Shown here: in pieces, positions 61,125-64,000 of the stretch
How the letters are laid out: every line of letters begins with the position of its first letter
Position numbering within the stretch: position 1 is the first letter of the stretch
Assembly (NCBI RefSeq): GCF_002735905.1
Contig: NZ_PEBD01000004.1
Coordinates: 1 to 64,000 of the forward strand
From: Williamsia muralis
GTDB taxonomy: Bacteria; Actinomycetota; Actinomycetes; Mycobacteriales; Mycobacteriaceae
Reading direction: 5' to 3'
Length of the DNA: 64,000 nucleotides
The notes under the pieces: model-generated
The model's database searches: none
Told to the model about the DNA's origin: nothing
What the model saw: only the letters and a program-made list of their open reading frames with translations
Made by a program: the position numbers and the translations under genes

Positions 61125-61139
61125 TTCCCCTCAGGGGAA
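61125..61139. promoter_or_regulatory. MerR-type palindrome
   Basis: TTCCCCTCAGGGGAA: a perfect 7-1-7 palindrome in the divergent gap. A diverged copy TTCTCCTCTGGGGAA lies at 61177-61191, near the MerR start. Such sites sit within long-spacer promoters opened by drug-responsive MerR proteins. Confidence 0.6.
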
Positions 61140-61204
61140 GGTCAACTGCCCGGCGACGTCACCGCGAAGGTTGCGATTCTCCTCTGGGGAAGGGGGAGAC
61201 TGAG

Positions 61205-62026
61205 GTGGTGCCCAGTTTGATGACCATCGGTGACTTCAGCCGCGCGACGCGTCTCAGTGCCAAAGCGCTCAGGTTCTATCACCGTGTGGGCCTGCTCGAA
61301 CCCGCTGCCGTGGACCCGAACAACCAGTACCGCTACTACGGTCGAGGACAGATCGAGGATGCACGGGTCATCCACCATCTCCGCTCGCTCGACATGCCTG
61401 TCGAGGACATCCACCGAGCGCTGCAGGCATCCGGCGAAGAAGCAAAGAACGCCATCATCGCCGACCATCTGCAGCGTATGGAAGAACGGCTGGCGCACAC
61501 ACAGTCCGCGGTGGAGTCTTTACGTCGATTGTTGACGGACCACACACAGCCGGTGCGGATCGAACGACGTGACATCGCGAGCATGTCTGCGTTGGTCATC
61601 CGCGACACCGTCGATCTGGCTGATCTGGGTGCTTGGTTCACAAGTGCCAACGCGGGCCTCGATGACGTTGTCATGCGATCGAGCATCACCACCGATGGGC
61701 CGCGCGGTGGACTGTGGTCGACCGAGTTGTTCCTGGACGAACACGGCGAATGCGCCCTCTTTCAACCGGTTGCGCCCTCGAGTGCACCGCCCGAAGGCGG
61801 CCCGGTCGTACTGGAATCACTGCCCGCCGCGACGCTGGCGGTGGCGACGCACCGGGGCAACGATGCGACCATCGGCGAGGTGTACGCAGACCTCGGCGGC
61901 TACGTCAACGAACACGGTATCGGCGCACCCGGTCCGGTGCGGGAAACCTACCTGGAAGGCACTCCCGGCCAAGACGGGACAACCGAGATCGGCTGGCCCA
62001 TCACTTCTTCGGGCGGAACGATCTGA
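61205..62026 (+). CDS. MerR-family regulator with GyrI-like effector domain
   Basis: About 273 residues from the GTG at 61205, with GGGGGAG six bases upstream; the ATG at 61220 is possible. Winged helix: MTIGDFSRATRLSAKALRFY, RVGLLEPAAVDPNNQYRYYG; then a coiled coil (HLQRMEERLAHTQSAVESLRRL) and a C-terminal GyrI-like part (VESLPAATLAVATHRG-like, IGEVYADLGGYVNEHGIG, VRETYLEG). The GyrI fold binds small, often toxic, organic molecules. Divergent SnoaL gene and own promoter are the likely targets. Confidence 0.85.
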   Translation: MVPSLMTIGDFSRATRLSAKALRFYHRVGLLEPAAVDPNNQYRYYGRGQIEDARVIHHLRSLDMPVEDIHRALQASGEEAKNAIIADHLQRMEERLAHTQSAVESLRRLLTDHTQPVRIERRDIASMSALVIRDTVDLADLGAWFTSANAGLDDVVMRSSITTDGPRGGLWSTELFLDEHGECALFQPVAPSSAPPEGGPVVLESLPAATLAVATHRGNDATIGEVYADLGGYVNEHGIGAPGPVRETYLEGTPGQDGTTEIGWPITSSGGTI

Positions 62027-62030
62027 TCAC

Positions 62031-62246
62031 TCACACCGCGGCGACGATGCCGCAGACGCCACATTGCTCGAATTGGCGCCGCTTCCAACGCGCGATCGGG
62101 ATGAAGAACAACGTGAATTGCTGGTACTGCCGGATCCGTGCCCACTGCGTGGTGTTGTGGCAGTGAGGGCATGTGTGGGTTTGCCCCGGGCCGAGGTGTT
62201 TCTGCTTGGTGCCGAAACCGAAGATGAAGAACACGAAGCCCAGCAT
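62031..62246 (-). CDS. Zinc-ribbon small protein
   Basis: 71 residues. A short hydrophobic N-terminus (MLGFVFFIFGFGTK) is followed by CPHCHNTT and a second pair CGVCG near the end, giving a four-Cys zinc ribbon with WARIRQYQQFTLFFIPIARW between. The layout is that of small zinc-ribbon (DUF-type) proteins common in actinobacteria, of unknown role. Convergent with the MerR gene. Confidence 0.75.
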   Translation of the reverse strand: MLGFVFFIFGFGTKQKHLGPGQTHTCPHCHNTTQWARIRQYQQFTLFFIPIARWKRRQFEQCGVCGIVAAV

Positions 62247-62345
62247 ATAGCTTCCTTCGAGGCAGGCCGTCGGGACATTCGCGGCCGAGCGCCGAGTCCC
62301 GTCGATAACGCGAGGTCCTCGCTGCCGAAATCCCTGGCGCGCAGG

Positions 62346-62810
62346 TCAGGAAGCAGTCGCGGCGGCCAGTCGCGCAAGAGTGTCGGTCAACTGGTCCTCG
62401 GTGACGAGCGGGAACTTCACCTGCTCGAGGAGCTTCTTGTCGGTGACCTTGGACCAGTCGTACGTGTGCCGGACCAGCGTCTCGTTGGGGCCCTGAGACT
62501 CCAACTCCCACAGCCATTCCCAGCCGGGAGGTTCCGTACCGGCGGGTGCGGTCTTCCATGCCAGCAACTTGTCCTTCGCGTAACCGGAGACGTGGTTGTC
62601 GGTCTTGTACTCGCCGCCCATGTGGTCGCCCTGCATGTTCATGGTGAACACCTCGCCGACCTGCTGGATCCGATCGGCGTGGTCCACGCCACGGATGAAC
62701 CCCGAGCCATCGAGCTCTTGGTGGCGTTCGGGGTTGGAGAGAACGTCGAAAACTGCGTCGACGGGCGCATCGATGGTGCGTTCGACTGTGACCTTCGTGT
62801 TTTCGCTCAT
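62346..62810 (-). CDS. SRPBCC (START/Bet v1-like) family protein
   Basis: About 154 residues from the ATG at 62810. VTVERTIDAPVDAVFDVLSNPERHQELDGSG is the start of a polyketide-cyclase/SRPBCC domain; WEWLWELESQGPNETLVRHTYDW and the final helix (TEDQLTDTLARLAA) complete it. It binds hydrophobic ligands. Function unknown; divergent from the 62922 gene. Confidence 0.8.
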   Translation of the reverse strand: MSENTKVTVERTIDAPVDAVFDVLSNPERHQELDGSGFIRGVDHADRIQQVGEVFTMNMQGDHMGGEYKTDNHVSGYAKDKLLAWKTAPAGTEPPGWEWLWELESQGPNETLVRHTYDWSKVTDKKLLEQVKFPLVTEDQLTDTLARLAAATAS

Positions 62811-62921
62811 GCCCCAACACTGCCTAAGAATCGGTGACACGGCAAGGCGCCCGCGTCGCCCCACCCTGTCTGCCCGTGCGAATCGATATGCATTTCGAGT
62901 GGTCACGTGCACACTGAACGT

Positions 62922-63275
62922 ATGACCCAACCTCGTGCGCTCACAGTGGCGGACAACCCGTTGGCGCTGATCATGCTGGCTGAATTACCCGAAGAAGTGG
63001 CATCGGCCGCGTCCGGCGAGCAGATGGGCAGCGTGACGTCGGAGATGCTCACCGAGTACATGGCCCTCATCGACCGGCACTGTCCTGCCTCGGCGACAGT
63101 GAGTTCGGCGACGTTGCATGCGGCAGTGAACGCACAGCTGGCCGTGTACGCACCGACGATGCCCGAGCTCTGCAGCAGTTACCTCGACAGCCACGGCGGG
63201 CTCGGGGCCAACATCTGGGTCAAAGCGGCGGTCCTGCAGCTTCGTGATGCGCTGGTGGACGGTCGCACGAGCTAG
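62922..63275 (+). CDS. Hypothetical protein
   Basis: About 117 residues from the ATG at 62922. No signal or membrane helix. Helical and hydrophilic, with two Cys (DRHCPAS, ELCSSYLDS). It overlaps the convergent dioxygenase-like gene by four bases. No family recognised; a real gene by composition and by lack of a better frame. Confidence 0.55.
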   Translation: MTQPRALTVADNPLALIMLAELPEEVASAASGEQMGSVTSEMLTEYMALIDRHCPASATVSSATLHAAVNAQLAVYAPTMPELCSSYLDSHGGLGANIWVKAAVLQLRDALVDGRTS

Positions 63276-64000
63276 CCCATCGGGCCACCGTTCGGCATTC
63301 CTCGGGGTGGGGCACCGCCCCCGGGCATCTGGCCGCCGGTGGGCTGCGTGGTGGCGTCCACCCCCACGGCGAGGGCAACCGTGTAACCGCTGGTGACGTC
63401 GCCGGTCACCGAGGCCAGCTGGGTGGCACCGGAATCGTCCCCGAAGACGTTGTCACTGTCGAGCCCGACCCGGGCGAGGTTGCCCACGGAATTCTCATAC
63501 CCGGCGGTCGCATAGACGGCGTCGCACACGTTCTGTGGAAGCGCGATCTGCGAGGTGGCGATGGCATTGGTGGAATCGGTGATGCTGTTCTGGTCGGGAT
63601 AGACCTCGAAATGGATGTGGGGCCAGCGGCCGCTGTAACAAGCGGGAAAGATGCTGGTGTACTCGACCTTTCCGTCGGCGTCGGCTATCTGGACGCCTCG
63701 CAGGAAGTTCTGGTCGGTGACCCCTTCCGAGTACAGCGAATACCCACCTTCGCGTGTGCAGTGCCAGACGTACACAGCTGCGCCCTGCAGTGGGACACCT
63801 CCGTTGGCGAGGTCGGAGACCGTCAGCTGCAAGGTCATCGGCACCCCGTCGGCAGTGCCGCTGAAGTCGCCGAAGCTCGAGCGGATGTCGGTGCGGACGA
63901 TACCGCTCTGTTCGAGTACGTCGGGGCCGTTGGACCCGTCCCCGGGGTACGGGCCTGCGGTCTCGTCAGGAATTTCGGTCAGTGCCGTCGATGATCCAGC
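63272..64000 (-). CDS. Secreted intradiol-dioxygenase-like protein, N-terminus cut by the window
   Basis: At least 242 residues; the frame continues past 64000, so the start is not seen. TEIPDETAGPYPGDGSNGPDVL and SGIVRTDIRSSFGDFSGTADGVPMTL are the entrance of the intradiol dioxygenase fold. Iron ligands: a Tyr in HCTREGGYSLYSEG, Tyr in FPACYSGRWPHIHFEVYP, and the two His of that stretch. It ends in a Gly/Pro-rich tail (GGQMPGGGAPPRG). This group is exported in actinobacteria; it cleaves catechol- or hydroxyquinone-type rings or has lost that activity. Confidence 0.75.
   Translation of the reverse strand, partial: AGSSTALTEIPDETAGPYPGDGSNGPDVLEQSGIVRTDIRSSFGDFSGTADGVPMTLQLTVSDLANGGVPLQGAAVYVWHCTREGGYSLYSEGVTDQNFLRGVQIADADGKVEYTSIFPACYSGRWPHIHFEVYPDQNSITDSTNAIATSQIALPQNVCDAVYATAGYENSVGNLARVGLDSDNVFGDDSGATQLASVTGDVTSGYTVALAVGVDATTQPTGGQMPGGGAPPRGMPNGGPMG

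Overview
The window is high-GC chromosomal DNA from a mycolic-acid actinobacterium (order Mycobacteriales; Gordonia, Williamsia or Rhodococcus-like). Supporting this are close matches, from memory, to M. tuberculosis proteins: FadE25, NmtR with a CtpJ-type pump, the Clp-N protein ClpC2, an LdtMt2/LprQ-type L,D-transpeptidase and an EspR-like regulator. GT87 and DPPR-synthase-like UbiA enzymes also fit. I see no rRNA, tRNA, CRISPR array, insertion sequence or prophage. Coding density is high, on both strands, with many 1-4 base start/stop overlaps.

1-10.3 kb: small membrane and secreted proteins, a GT87 mannosyltransferase, and a two-component system whose kinase carries two membrane/kinase halves. 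Two copies of a palindromic promoter motif (2471-2489, 8512-8530) lie upstream of a SnoaL-like gene and a secreted cysteine-rich protein gene at nearly the same distance from candidate -10 boxes. A TetR gene and an unknown gene diverge around an operator.

10.5-23 kb: hypothetical, ACT and DUF5996 proteins; TetR/fadE25 with twin operators; a 1150-residue SARP-AAA regulator; nmtR/ctpJ-type nickel-cobalt export; an MFS/ArsR pair; and clpC2 behind two palindromes that suggest autoregulation.

23-31 kb: a minus-strand cluster of UbiA-like prenyltransferase, inositol-phosphatase-like, polyol dehydrogenase and HAD phosphatase genes, possibly a lipid-linked polyol or sugar pathway and the best candidate here for undescribed biochemistry. 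YihY/BrkB, LapA, MerR and SDR genes follow.

31-44 kb: a stand-alone LuxR-type DNA-binding protein, an APC permease coupled to a covalent-FAD oxidase, an acyl-CoA dehydrogenase, an L,D-transpeptidase lipoprotein lacking the histidine of the SHGC motif, and an ECF sigma/Asp23 envelope-stress locus of nine co-located genes ending in csbD, then a GAF-ANTAR protein.

44-49 kb: a GAF-type regulator with 2,3-butanediol/acetoin dehydrogenase genes, divergent from a multi-spanning membrane protein, with two inverted copies of a 21-bp operator between.

49-59 kb: two adjoining catabolic operons. One encodes P450, MhpA-like hydroxylase, FAH hydrolase and extradiol dioxygenase, with a TetR gene beyond it. 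The other encodes enoyl-CoA hydratase and three acyl-CoA dehydrogenases behind a KstR2-type palindrome. Together they suggest degradation of an alkyl-substituted aromatic or ring compound.

59-64 kb: a 29-codon gene with its own ribosome-binding site and hairpin, tatA, an NTR-like secreted protein, a SnoaL/MerR pair, small hypothetical proteins and a truncated secreted intradiol-dioxygenase-like gene.
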